From assembly GCA_022615465.1 (NCBI GenBank), contig JAKEGR010000005.1, positions 1 through 8,842 on the forward strand: a stretch of 8,842 bases of DNA. Direction: 5' to 3'. The position numbers were made by a program, and so were the translations under genes. Below, one piece after another: positions 1 to 6,369 of this stretch. This stretch comes from Planctomycetota bacterium. Its GTDB lineage: Bacteria > Planctomycetota > Planctomycetia > Pirellulales > Lacipirellulaceae. The notes beneath the pieces were generated by a model, which saw only the letters and a list, made by a program, of their open reading frames with translations, was not told the origin of the DNA and made no database searches. Each line of letters opens with the position of its first letter. Positions within the stretch are counted from its first letter, which is position 1.

Positions 1-178
1 CGGGCCGCGGGGGGTTCGTCGGCGGTTCGGCGGTTGCCATCTCCTCCACTTCCGATCCGCCGAAACGGCCGTACTGGTAGACCAGCACGCCGGCCAGCAC
101 CACTGCCAGCGCACCGATCAGCGCCAACTTTCGAGGCGTCACCCCCAACCGTTTTGCGAGATTCGCCAGGCTATCCAT
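1..178 (-). CDS. Single-pass membrane protein, PilP/GspC position, partial (C-terminus outside window)
   Basis: Only the first 59 codons are in the window; the frame is open to base 1. The start ATG at 178 is firm: a strong Shine-Dalgarno AAGGAGG (191-185) lies six bases upstream, and the ATG overlaps the stop of the PilO-like gene by eight bases, which implies translational coupling. The visible protein has a short basic cytoplasmic head (residues 1-17), one hydrophobic segment (about 18-36, LALIGALAVVLAGVLVYQY) and then an acidic, proline-rich stretch (TAEPPTNPPRP) typical of an extended periplasmic linker. PilP in type IV pili and GspC in type II secretion also use an N-terminal anchor and linker to reach the secretin, and this gene sits where pilP would follow pilO. 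No lipobox is seen, so it is not a PilP-style lipoprotein as far as visible. The family assignment is inferred from position and topology only. Confidence 0.72.
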   Translation of the reverse strand, partial: MDSLANLAKRLGVTPRKLALIGALAVVLAGVLVYQYGRFGGSEVEEMATAEPPTNPPRP

Positions 179-770
179 GGCCCACCTCCTTCCGTGCTCC
201 AGGTTCCGGGTCGCGCAGGCCAAAATAAATGATGAGTGTTGCTTCCATCGGGTACTCGGCCGAGTCGCTATGAGCCGAAAGCACCAGCGATTTCACTTTC
301 GACAAACGCGGGAGCCTCGACAGCCGATCGAAAAACGTACAAATGCTAGCAAAGCTTCCCTCGCCCTTCAGCGACACCTCGATCTCGACGTAGCCCGACC
401 GAGTCACGGGAGCCTCGGGACGAAATTGCCTGATCGTCAATTGCTCTTCACCGGCGATTTGTGTGATTGCCTTCATGAACGTTCCAGCATCCGCGTCCCG
501 CGGCACGCGACCCCTCACCTGGGCAATTTGCTCAGCGACTTGTTCCAGTTCATGGGATACCTGGCGATGGTTCTCGCGGATGGCCGGTGCATTCTCGGCC
601 AATAGCAATAGCTCGGCGACCTGTTGCTCGGCGTTGGCTGCTTCGTGCAAAACGGGCGCAAGGAACAGGGCGTAACCGGCCGTCGCGCACAGCACCGTCA
701 GCAATGCCCCGGCGTAGTGCAGCCATCGCCCCAGTCGACGCGTTTCGTCATCAAGCAAATGAATCGCCAT
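171..770 (-). CDS. pilO: PilO-like inner-membrane alignment protein
   Basis: The 199-residue protein has the PilO/GspM-type plan: a short cytoplasmic head, one membrane helix (about 19-39), a heptad-like coiled coil rich in E, Q and A (about 44-88), and a C-terminal alpha/beta domain (about 95-188) with the strand pattern of a ferredoxin-like fold (YVEIEVSLKGEGSF, then YPMEATLIIYFGL). PilO pairs with PilN in the periplasm and links the cytoplasmic ATPase/PilM ring to the outer-membrane secretin. It directly follows the PilN-like gene, as in most type IV pilus clusters, and overlaps the next gene by eight bases. The start is uncertain. ATG at 770 has GGGGA ten bases upstream and is preferred; an in-frame GTG at 791 would add seven residues but has only a weak purine stretch. 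With the preferred start the gap after the PilN stop is 67 bases. Sequence similarity in this family is low, so the call rests on topology and order. Confidence 0.82.
   Translation of the reverse strand: MAIHLLDDETRRLGRWLHYAGALLTVLCATAGYALFLAPVLHEAANAEQQVAELLLLAENAPAIRENHRQVSHELEQVAEQIAQVRGRVPRDADAGTFMKAITQIAGEEQLTIRQFRPEAPVTRSGYVEIEVSLKGEGSFASICTFFDRLSRLPRLSKVKSLVLSAHSDSAEYPMEATLIIYFGLRDPEPGARKEVGHG
185..191 (-). promoter_or_regulatory. Strong ribosome binding site inside the end of pilO
   Basis: AAGGAGG lies six bases before ATG 178 and encodes part of the PilO C-terminal tail (KEV). It fixes the start of the truncated downstream gene and supports coupled translation across the eight-base overlap. 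Confidence 0.8.
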
Positions 771-837
771 CGAGAACCAGTCCCCGATCACTGCTGCTTT
801 CGGCTACCACACCGGAAACCACGGACAATCTGCTTCA

Positions 838-1425
838 TCAAAAATCACAACGCACCTCGTAGTCGCACAGGGCCGCTTCGCCTCCGTCACGCTCTTTCGA
901 TGTCAGCAATTCGACGCGGCGAAAGAGGCCGCTCGCTTGCAGACCGACGTGCAACTCCGCCACCGCCGGGTTATCTAACGACTCGCCCGCAACCAGCATG
1001 CTGCCGGGAGTTGCCGCCGCACCTGCCTTGCCCGTCGCGCCAACGTGTTGGAAGTCCGTCAAATCCAGCTTCGTGACTCGCAGCCGTCCGCCGGTCTGCC
1101 TGGCGGCCTGGCTCACGGCATGCAGCAGCGTCAGCACGTGCCTCTGGGAGCCTAGCTGGCAGGTCGCGACCTCCTGTTCCGCAAGTTGGGCCAGTTCCGC
1201 GCGTTTTGCGGTCAATTGCCGCAACAGGTTTCGCGACGGCTGCTGCTCGCGAGTGATTCTCTCAAGCTGCTGGGTGACCGCCTGGTGTTCGCTGAGCACG
1301 TATCCATGTGCAATCCAGCCTCCCACCAATGCCACGCACAGCACCTTGCCCCATTGCGCGGCGCGCAACCGTAGCACTTGCTGACGGCGCAGCCCGGAAG
1401 GCAGTATATTGACCGAAGTCTTCAT
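838..1425 (-). CDS. pilN: PilN-like fimbrial assembly protein
   Basis: The 195-residue protein starts MKTSVNILPSG. The VNILP segment (residues 5-9) matches the PilN N-terminal INLLP-type motif, known in other species to dock in a groove of PilM. A membrane helix follows (about 27-45), then a coiled coil (about 48-90) and a periplasmic alpha/beta domain (about 112-195). PilN forms a heterodimer with PilO in the alignment subcomplex. The ATG at 1425 is chosen because GGAGG lies five bases upstream, the ATG overlaps the PilM stop as ATGA (coupled translation), and the docking motif then falls at the extreme N-terminus. The frame stays open to 1608, but that extension is arginine/glycine-rich antisense-like sequence overlapping pilM. 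A low-complexity GATGKAGAAATPGS loop interrupts the C-terminal domain (about 129-142), which may be lineage-specific. Confidence 0.88.
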   Translation of the reverse strand: MKTSVNILPSGLRRQQVLRLRAAQWGKVLCVALVGGWIAHGYVLSEHQAVTQQLERITREQQPSRNLLRQLTAKRAELAQLAEQEVATCQLGSQRHVLTLLHAVSQAARQTGGRLRVTKLDLTDFQHVGATGKAGAAATPGSMLVAGESLDNPAVAELHVGLQASGLFRRVELLTSKERDGGEAALCDYEVRCDF

Positions 1426-2507
1426 GCCGCCCTCCACTTCTGGGCCGAGAGAGCCACCGCGCCGGCAAACATCGCCGACCTCCGGCCGGCGGCGAACGGC
1501 ATCCGCTCCTCGTCGGCTGCCACACTCCAGGCCTTCACCGGCAGTGGCAGCAACTGCGCCAAGTACGACGCAAGATTTCGCATCGACGCGCCGCCCCCCA
1601 GCAACCACACCGAGACCGGCTGCAAGTGGTGCCTTTGGCCTTCCACAAATTGCAGCGTTCGGTGGATTTCGCGCGTCAATGTTTCGAGCGTGCCTGCCGC
1701 GGCATCCGTAATCGTGGTTCGCGTCTCGACATCCGGGTTGTGCGGATCGTCGTTGCCAGCCAGTCCCACCGTATCGACCAGGTGTTGCGATTCGTCAAGC
1801 GTCACTCCCAACACCTGCCTGATCGCTTCCAGCACCTGGCCGAACCCGCAGGAATGAATCCGGCGGGCGTACAAGGGCCGGTGATCACCAACCATGCAAA
1901 GCGTGGTGTTCGAGAACCCCCAATCGACAGCCAAAGCGTGACGGCCGCCGCTCAGGCCGCCCACCAGGCCGACCGCGCGGGCCATCGCCAGCGGGACACC
2001 ATCCAAGGCCCAGCACTCCAAACCCGCCCGTTGGCAGTCATGCGTTAGCTGTGTTATCCAACCTCGCGTCGCCGACAGCACTTCGACCGTGAACTGCTCC
2101 TGGCTCTTGTTTGCCCCGCCCGACTCCAACTCCCAGAAATCAAATCCCATCTCCCGGCCTCGTTCCGACCACTCTTCCAGCAGTTCCTCGGTAATCATGG
2201 CGCGACGTTCGGCATCGGTTCCCGGCGGCACATTCAGTCCTCGTAGCTGGCATACATTCATGGGCAGCACACAGACCGCATCGCGGCCGGAAAAACCGCC
2301 CCACCCCAACGCAGCCTGAATCTCTGGCGCCGAGGTCAACGGCCGGTCCCACGCGAGCTGATCGCCGCCCGCCCATGCCGCTGGCCGCTGAACGACCGCC
2401 GCGCAATGCAAGCGCACGCCCCCCGGTGTGCGCTCCGCCTGCGCCAGCTTTACCGTATGCGTCCCGACGTCGACGCCAATGCAACCTAGCCGCCGCGAAA
2501 GTGACAA
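1422..2507 (-). CDS. pilM: PilM-like actin-fold pilus assembly ATPase
   Basis: The 361-residue length is normal for PilM, a cytoplasmic FtsA/actin-like nucleotide-binding protein that recruits the PilN tail. The nucleotide-binding motifs are visible in order: phosphate-1 loop IGVDVGTHTVKLA (about 10-22), phosphate-2 loop LAVDWGFSNTTLCMV (about 192-206) and adenosine motif VWLLGGGASM (about 300-309). The C-terminus ends in the FAGAVALSA helix that PilM proteins share. The start is a TTG at 2507, supported by AAGGAG (2520-2515) seven bases upstream and by the glycine motif then beginning near residue 10. The stop overlaps the pilN ATG by four bases (ATGA). In the second motif W196 takes the place often held by a smaller residue, followed by GFSN; the motif still looks functional. 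Gene order PilM-PilN-PilO supports the assignment strongly. Confidence 0.93.
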   Translation of the reverse strand: MSLSRRLGCIGVDVGTHTVKLAQAERTPGGVRLHCAAVVQRPAAWAGGDQLAWDRPLTSAPEIQAALGWGGFSGRDAVCVLPMNVCQLRGLNVPPGTDAERRAMITEELLEEWSERGREMGFDFWELESGGANKSQEQFTVEVLSATRGWITQLTHDCQRAGLECWALDGVPLAMARAVGLVGGLSGGRHALAVDWGFSNTTLCMVGDHRPLYARRIHSCGFGQVLEAIRQVLGVTLDESQHLVDTVGLAGNDDPHNPDVETRTTITDAAAGTLETLTREIHRTLQFVEGQRHHLQPVSVWLLGGGASMRNLASYLAQLLPLPVKAWSVAADEERMPFAAGRRSAMFAGAVALSAQKWRAA

Positions 2508-2514
2508 AATCGAA

Positions 2515-2522
2515 CTCCTTTT
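2515..2522 (-). promoter_or_regulatory. Ribosome binding site fixing the TTG start of pilM
   Basis: The sequence AAAAGGAG lies seven bases upstream of TTG at 2507. No ATG or GTG alternative keeps the N-terminal actin-like glycine motif complete, so this site decides the start. Confidence 0.75.
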
Positions 2523-2533
2523 CGGACAGCCTC

Positions 2534-2803
2534 TCAGTTTCGTGCCGCCTGATTTGCCGGCCCCTTTGGTAGTTGTTTCGCAACGATCTCCAACCGCGCC
2601 AGTCGCCCATCCATCTGCCGAAGCGTATCGGCAATCTCTCTCAGAATGGGCACCGACAACTGTCCACCGCTTTGAAATGCTGGCGATTGGGGTGTCGCAC
2701 GGACTTCCCCCCTGGCCGTCTCTGGCAGGTTCAGCACGCTACCCAGGAACATCCCCGCCCCGAACACTCCCAACGAAACCAAGACCCGTCGCCAACCATT
2801 CAT
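2534..2803 (-). CDS. Small membrane-anchored coiled-coil protein, unknown function
   Basis: This 89-residue protein is not recognised. It has a basic head (MNGWRR), one hydrophobic segment (about 7-25, VLVSLGVFGAGMFLGSVLN), a polar linker, and an amphipathic stretch with coiled-coil spacing (about 50-78, LREIADTLRQMDGRLARLE), ending in a basic tail. Topology is predicted N-in with the rest outside the cytoplasm, or a slowly cleaved signal peptide. The ATG at 2803 has a good AGGAGAG six bases upstream, so it is a real translated gene rather than a shadow. It lies 69 bases after the platform gene and 26 bases before pilM. It is not a prepilin: the GFTLxE-type leader-peptidase motif is absent. 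A scaffold or alignment accessory is possible from its shape and place, but nothing in the sequence proves a function. Confidence 0.75.
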   Translation of the reverse strand: MNGWRRVLVSLGVFGAGMFLGSVLNLPETARGEVRATPQSPAFQSGGQLSVPILREIADTLRQMDGRLARLEIVAKQLPKGPANQAARN

Positions 2804-2872
2804 CGCTATCTCTCCTATCCTGTCTCGCCCCAGCCTGACGGTGGCCAGTTTGCCAATGACATTCGACCCGAT

Positions 2873-4090
2873 TTACTTCTTGGCGATCGTCGCGATATCG
2901 AACATCGGCAGCATCACGGCCATTACGATGGTCGCCACGACCGCGCCCATGACAACGATAATCAGCGGTTCGAGCATCGTCGCCAATTCGCGCAGCTTCG
3001 ATTCGCCTTCCTCTTCGTAGTGCTCGCCCATCAACTCGGTAACCATTCCCAAGGTGCCGGTCCGCTCGGCCGTGAGAACCATCTCCGCCGCCACCGGCGG
3101 TACGAAGCCGGCGTGAATCAACGCACCGGCCAACCCGCGGCCATTCATAATCGCGTCCTCCAGTTCGTCGAACAACTTACGGTACAGCGCGTTGCGAACC
3201 GCATTCCGCGTGAGCCGGATCCCCTCCAGCAACGGCACGCCGCTTTCAATCATCAAGCCCAACAGCCGAAATGTTCGTCCAATGTAGAACGAGCGGGTAA
3301 TGTCGCGGATCACGATCGTGTTCAGCATGGCCGAGTCCCACCACCACCGGCCGCGTTCCACATGACGCGACACCACAAGCCCCGCCAGCGCTGCCACAAA
3401 CAGCGGCAGCCAAATCCACAGGTAGTTCCGCATCAAGTCCGACGCCGCAACCACCACTTGCGTCAACAGGGGTAGCGCAATGTCGAACTGGCCAAAAATC
3501 TCCACAAACCGCGGCAACACAAAAGTCACCAGGCCGATCACCACCAGCGACGACACGCCAGCCAGCAGCGCCGGATACGCCAGCAGGGTGCGGATCGTCG
3601 CCCGCGCGCGCAATTCGCTGCGTTGAAATTGGCCCAGCCGGCTGAGCACTTCAGGCAGTTTGCCGGCGGCTTCCCCCGCGGCCACGCTGGCCACATAGGC
3701 ATCGCCAAACACGCCCGCTTGGGCCTGCATCGCGTCGGAGATGCTCTTGCCGCCCGTTACGTCACGATGGACTTGCTTCAACAGGGATTGCAGGTTGCGG
3801 TTGCGACATTGCTGCGACAGCGATTCAAACGCCGTCGCGAGATCGACGCCCGAGCGCGTCATGATCGCCAATTGCGTCGTGACGCTGAGCAGCTCGCGTT
3901 TCGACAAGCCAGCCCGTTCGCGCTGGCGAAACAGCGTGTTCCACACCGTGTTGGCCGCCTTCCTCCGCACGTCGAGCGGAAACAGGCTCTGCTCGCGCAG
4001 CGCGCGACGCACCGCTTCGACGTCCGGCGCCGCGATGAGGCCGGTCTGCATTTCCCCGGCCACCGTTTTCGCTGTGTAGGTGAATTGCAT
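2873..4090 (-). CDS. GspF/PilC-family inner-membrane platform protein
   Basis: The 405-residue protein has the full family length and the internal duplication of T2SSF domains: copy one about 62-190 (QLAIMTRSGVDLATAFESL, then VAAGEAAGKLPEVL) and copy two about 270-395 (LLGLMIESGVPLLEGIRLT, then VLTAERTGTLGMVTELM). Membrane helices lie about 172-195, 223-241 and 375-394, the usual three-helix pattern. The N-terminus (MQFTYTAKTVAGEMQTG) matches the family's short N-terminal domain. The protein is the membrane platform on which the GspE/PilB ATPase turns to add pilin subunits. ATG at 4090 is preferred because it gives the standard N-terminus; an in-frame TTG at 4105 would add five residues. Neither start has a clear Shine-Dalgarno, which is unlike most genes here. 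The 64-base gap upstream holds heptamer-like repeats. Sequence alone does not separate PilC from GspF. Confidence 0.93.
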   Translation of the reverse strand: MQFTYTAKTVAGEMQTGLIAAPDVEAVRRALREQSLFPLDVRRKAANTVWNTLFRQRERAGLSKRELLSVTTQLAIMTRSGVDLATAFESLSQQCRNRNLQSLLKQVHRDVTGGKSISDAMQAQAGVFGDAYVASVAAGEAAGKLPEVLSRLGQFQRSELRARATIRTLLAYPALLAGVSSLVVIGLVTFVLPRFVEIFGQFDIALPLLTQVVVAASDLMRNYLWIWLPLFVAALAGLVVSRHVERGRWWWDSAMLNTIVIRDITRSFYIGRTFRLLGLMIESGVPLLEGIRLTRNAVRNALYRKLFDELEDAIMNGRGLAGALIHAGFVPPVAAEMVLTAERTGTLGMVTELMGEHYEEEGESKLRELATMLEPLIIVVMGAVVATIVMAVMLPMFDIATIAKK

Positions 4091-4100
4091 GGTTGTTCTA

Positions 4101-4121
4101 ATCAACGATCAGCCGTCAGCC
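4101..4121. repeat. Short degenerate heptamer repeat in the gspE-gspF gap
   Basis: Three consecutive seven-base units can be read on the plus strand: ATCAACG, ATCAGCC and GTCAGCC, followed two bases later by a further ATCAAC. They fill the part of the intergenic gap where a ribosome binding site for the platform gene might be expected. The tract is short and degenerate, so chance is possible. It contains no coding sequence and no hairpin of note. Confidence 0.35.
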
Positions 4122-4154
4122 AGAATCAACTTCCGGCCCCCAACCGACAGCCCT

Positions 4155-5960
4155 CTACTCGAAATACGCCACCCGCATCACTTCTTCGAGGCTCGTCATT
4201 CCCTTCTCTGCCAGGCGAACCCCCTGCTCGAGCAACGTCTGGCCACCGCCGCGGCGGTAACAGTCGCGGATCTCATCGGTGCTGGCCTGCCTGGCGATCA
4301 ATGCGCGCAGCTCGCGATCGACCGCCATCACTTCATAGATGCCCGTCCGGCCGACAAATCCCGTGTCGTGGCATTTGGAGCAGCCTTCGCCCCGAATGAA
4401 ACTCCGCCGCTTGTCCCCTTGGTAGTGAATCGTTTCCAAGAGTTCCGCGGAGGCAAAAACGAACGTCTTGCAGTTCGAGCACACCGTACGCAATAACCGC
4501 TGGGCGACGACACCCACCAGCGCCGCGGCGATTTTGAACGGTTCAATGCCCATATCGCCCAGCCGGTGAATCGCGCCGGCGCTGTCGTTCGTGTGGAGCG
4601 TACTGAGCACCAGATGCCCTGTCAGCGCGGCCTGCACCGCGATCTCCGCGGTCTCCACGTCGCGAATCTCGCCGATCATGATGGTGTCCGGGTCTTGCCG
4701 CAGGATCGAGCGCAGCACCGAGCCGAAAGACAACTGCCGCGATTCATCCACTTGCACCTGGTTCACCAGTTCCACCTGATACTCGACCGGATCCTCGACC
4801 GACACGACGTTGCGATGCACCGATTTGATCAGTTCCAACGCCGAGTAGAGCGTGGTCGTCTTGCCACTGCCGGTTGGGCCGGTCACCAGCAGCAGGCCAT
4901 ACGGCTTGGCCAGGAGCTGCTTCAACCACGACAACATGTCGGGCTGGAAGCCCAATAGATCAAGATTGAACGTAAGGTTGTCCTTGTCCAGAATTCGCAT
5001 GACAACCTTCTCACCGAGCACGGTCGGCAGCGTCGACACCCGGAAATCGATCTCTCGTCCCTCCACCGTCACCTGAAACCTGCCATCCTGGGGGTGATGG
5101 TGCTCGGCAATGTCCATCTTGCCCATGACTTTGATCCGCGAAACCAGCGCGGGATGCATGTCGCGTCGCGGCCGCAAGGCCTCGTACATCTGACCATCCA
5201 CGCGAAATCGTACCACCGTGAACTTGCGACTCGGCTCAATGTGAATATCGCTGGCCCCGGCGCGAATCGCCTGCACCAGCAAGTAGTTCACCAGGTTGAT
5301 GATCGGGCTGCCATCGACCAGCGACTCCACGTTCGTGAGATCGACTTCCGCGTCGGCCTGGAGCTGCACCGCAGATTCATTCAAATCGGCCGTGATCGTG
5401 TCGACTTCAAAGCCCTCTTCGTAGCACCGCGAGCGCACTCGCTGGATGCTGCCGCGGAACGCAAACACGGGCCGCACACGGAGGCTTGTCACCCGTTCGA
5501 TCTCGTCGAGTTGTTCGAGATTCTGCGGATTGGCCATCGCCACGCAGATCGCGTCGCGTATTTTGAACAACGCCAATGCATCGAGCCGCTCGGCCACGCG
5601 CCGCGGCAGCAGCCGCACCGCCACGGGGTCGATCATGCCATCGCGGAGCCGCGTCGCTGGTAATCCCAAATGGCTTTCGATGAACGGCAAAATAGCGTCT
5701 TCTTGCACCATTCCCATTTCGACCAACGCCTCACCTAATCGCAGACCTTTCTGCGATCCCTCGGCCAGCGCTTGTTCGAGCTGCTCGGGAGTGATGATGT
5801 CAGCACCGACGAGTTGCTGACCCAGCAGTGCCTTCGTTGGGCGTACCGCCCGCATGGAGGAAACCAATGACGCCGCGGAACCAGCCGCACGTACACCGCG
5901 ACCGCCGCCGACCGCATCGCTGCGCGCTGGATCTTGCTCGCTGGTCGCCGTTGTGTTCAT
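4155..5960 (-). CDS. GspE/PilB-type assembly ATPase with MshEN-like N-domain
   Basis: The 601-residue secretion ATPase powers pilin or pseudopilin assembly from the cytoplasm. After a 40-residue variable tail comes an MshEN/T2SSE_N-like domain (about 44-165) with two helical motifs, LLGQQL... (45-68) and RLGEALVEMG... (74-97). The catalytic part shows the SDIHIEP element (237-243), Walker A GPTGSGKTT (361-369), Asp box SVEDPVEYQ (387-395), Walker B DTIMIGEIRD (425-434), His box TGHLVLSTLHTND (447-459), and two Cys pairs (C494/C497 and C527/C530) forming the tetracysteine zinc site of GspE/PilB/MshE proteins. All core residues are present, so it should be active. The zinc site and the lack of PilT-style features argue for an assembly rather than retraction motor. 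The ATG at 5960 overlaps the STAS stop as ATGA, with GGAG nine bases upstream inside that gene. The two proteins are therefore probably made together. Confidence 0.96.
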   Translation of the reverse strand: MNTTATSEQDPARSDAVGGGRGVRAAGSAASLVSSMRAVRPTKALLGQQLVGADIITPEQLEQALAEGSQKGLRLGEALVEMGMVQEDAILPFIESHLGLPATRLRDGMIDPVAVRLLPRRVAERLDALALFKIRDAICVAMANPQNLEQLDEIERVTSLRVRPVFAFRGSIQRVRSRCYEEGFEVDTITADLNESAVQLQADAEVDLTNVESLVDGSPIINLVNYLLVQAIRAGASDIHIEPSRKFTVVRFRVDGQMYEALRPRRDMHPALVSRIKVMGKMDIAEHHHPQDGRFQVTVEGREIDFRVSTLPTVLGEKVVMRILDKDNLTFNLDLLGFQPDMLSWLKQLLAKPYGLLLVTGPTGSGKTTTLYSALELIKSVHRNVVSVEDPVEYQVELVNQVQVDESRQLSFGSVLRSILRQDPDTIMIGEIRDVETAEIAVQAALTGHLVLSTLHTNDSAGAIHRLGDMGIEPFKIAAALVGVVAQRLLRTVCSNCKTFVFASAELLETIHYQGDKRRSFIRGEGCSKCHDTGFVGRTGIYEVMAVDRELRALIARQASTDEIRDCYRRGGGQTLLEQGVRLAEKGMTSLEEVMRVAYFE

Positions 5961-6292
5961 GCCACAAAGCTCCGTACCGCCTGGCGGGTGTCTGGGTAGA
6001 TCTCAAAGCGCGCGCCAACGCCCGTACACTTCAGCACTTCACGACACAGCGATCCGGGATTCGCCAGTTTCAGCGTTCCCCCCATCCGCTGATACTTCTC
6101 CTGCATGTCCAGCAGCAACTCCAAACCCGCGCTGTCGATCACCGCCACGCCTTGCAGATCGAGCACCACTTGCGGCTGCCCTCGCTCCAGGCGCTGCTCG
6201 AGCAGAGTCGCCAACTCCGTAACGTTCTCGCCGGTAAAGCGATCCCCGCCGCTGATCACATCCACCGCACCTTGACACTTCTGCTCAAACAT
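5957..6292 (-). CDS. STAS-domain protein (anti-sigma factor antagonist type)
   Basis: The 111-residue single-domain protein fits the STAS fold of SpoIIAA/RsbV-like regulators: an initial strand, a helix (about 22-37), then VVLDLQGVAVIDSAGLELLL (42-61), which carries the conserved D-S-A-G-L segment. S54 aligns with the serine phosphorylated in SpoIIAA-type antagonists, and the later GGTLKLANPG (71-80) is the usual next strand and turn. Known STAS proteins bind a partner when unphosphorylated and are released by a serine kinase. No RsbW-type kinase or PP2C phosphatase is encoded in this window, so any partners are elsewhere. The start ATG at 6292 lacks a clear Shine-Dalgarno and follows a 77-base gap after the kinase gene. 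The stop overlaps the gspE start by four bases. Partner switching on a sigma factor, or direct action on the ATPase or kinase, are both inference. Confidence 0.88.
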   Translation of the reverse strand: MFEQKCQGAVDVISGGDRFTGENVTELATLLEQRLERGQPQVVLDLQGVAVIDSAGLELLLDMQEKYQRMGGTLKLANPGSLCREVLKCTGVGARFEIYPDTRQAVRSFVA

Positions 6293-6369
6293 CCGCCGCC
6301 TGCGCTAAAGACCCTGAACCGACAACATCCCACAACCCCGAAAACGGCTCCGGGGCGCGTAACACCCAC

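Noticed and set aside
1426..1608. N-terminal extension of the pilN frame
   Set aside because: It overlaps pilM, has an arginine/glycine-rich shadow composition, and would bury the VNILP docking motif. The ATG at 1425 has a good ribosome binding site and an ATGA overlap.
2534..2803. Small membrane protein as a prepilin
   Set aside because: There is no G-F-x-L-x-E type cleavage motif before the hydrophobic segment, and the rest is a coiled coil rather than a pilin fold.
2573..3475. 300-codon open frame on the plus strand
   Set aside because: It is antisense to the platform and small membrane protein genes, with an H/R/Q-rich composition and no recognisable domain or supported start.
6336..6355. 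CCCCG/CGGGG inverted repeat between kinase and STAS genes as a terminator
   Set aside because: The stem is only five base pairs with a ten-base loop and no T tract follows on the minus strand. It is too weak to split the operon, though a mild attenuator cannot be excluded.
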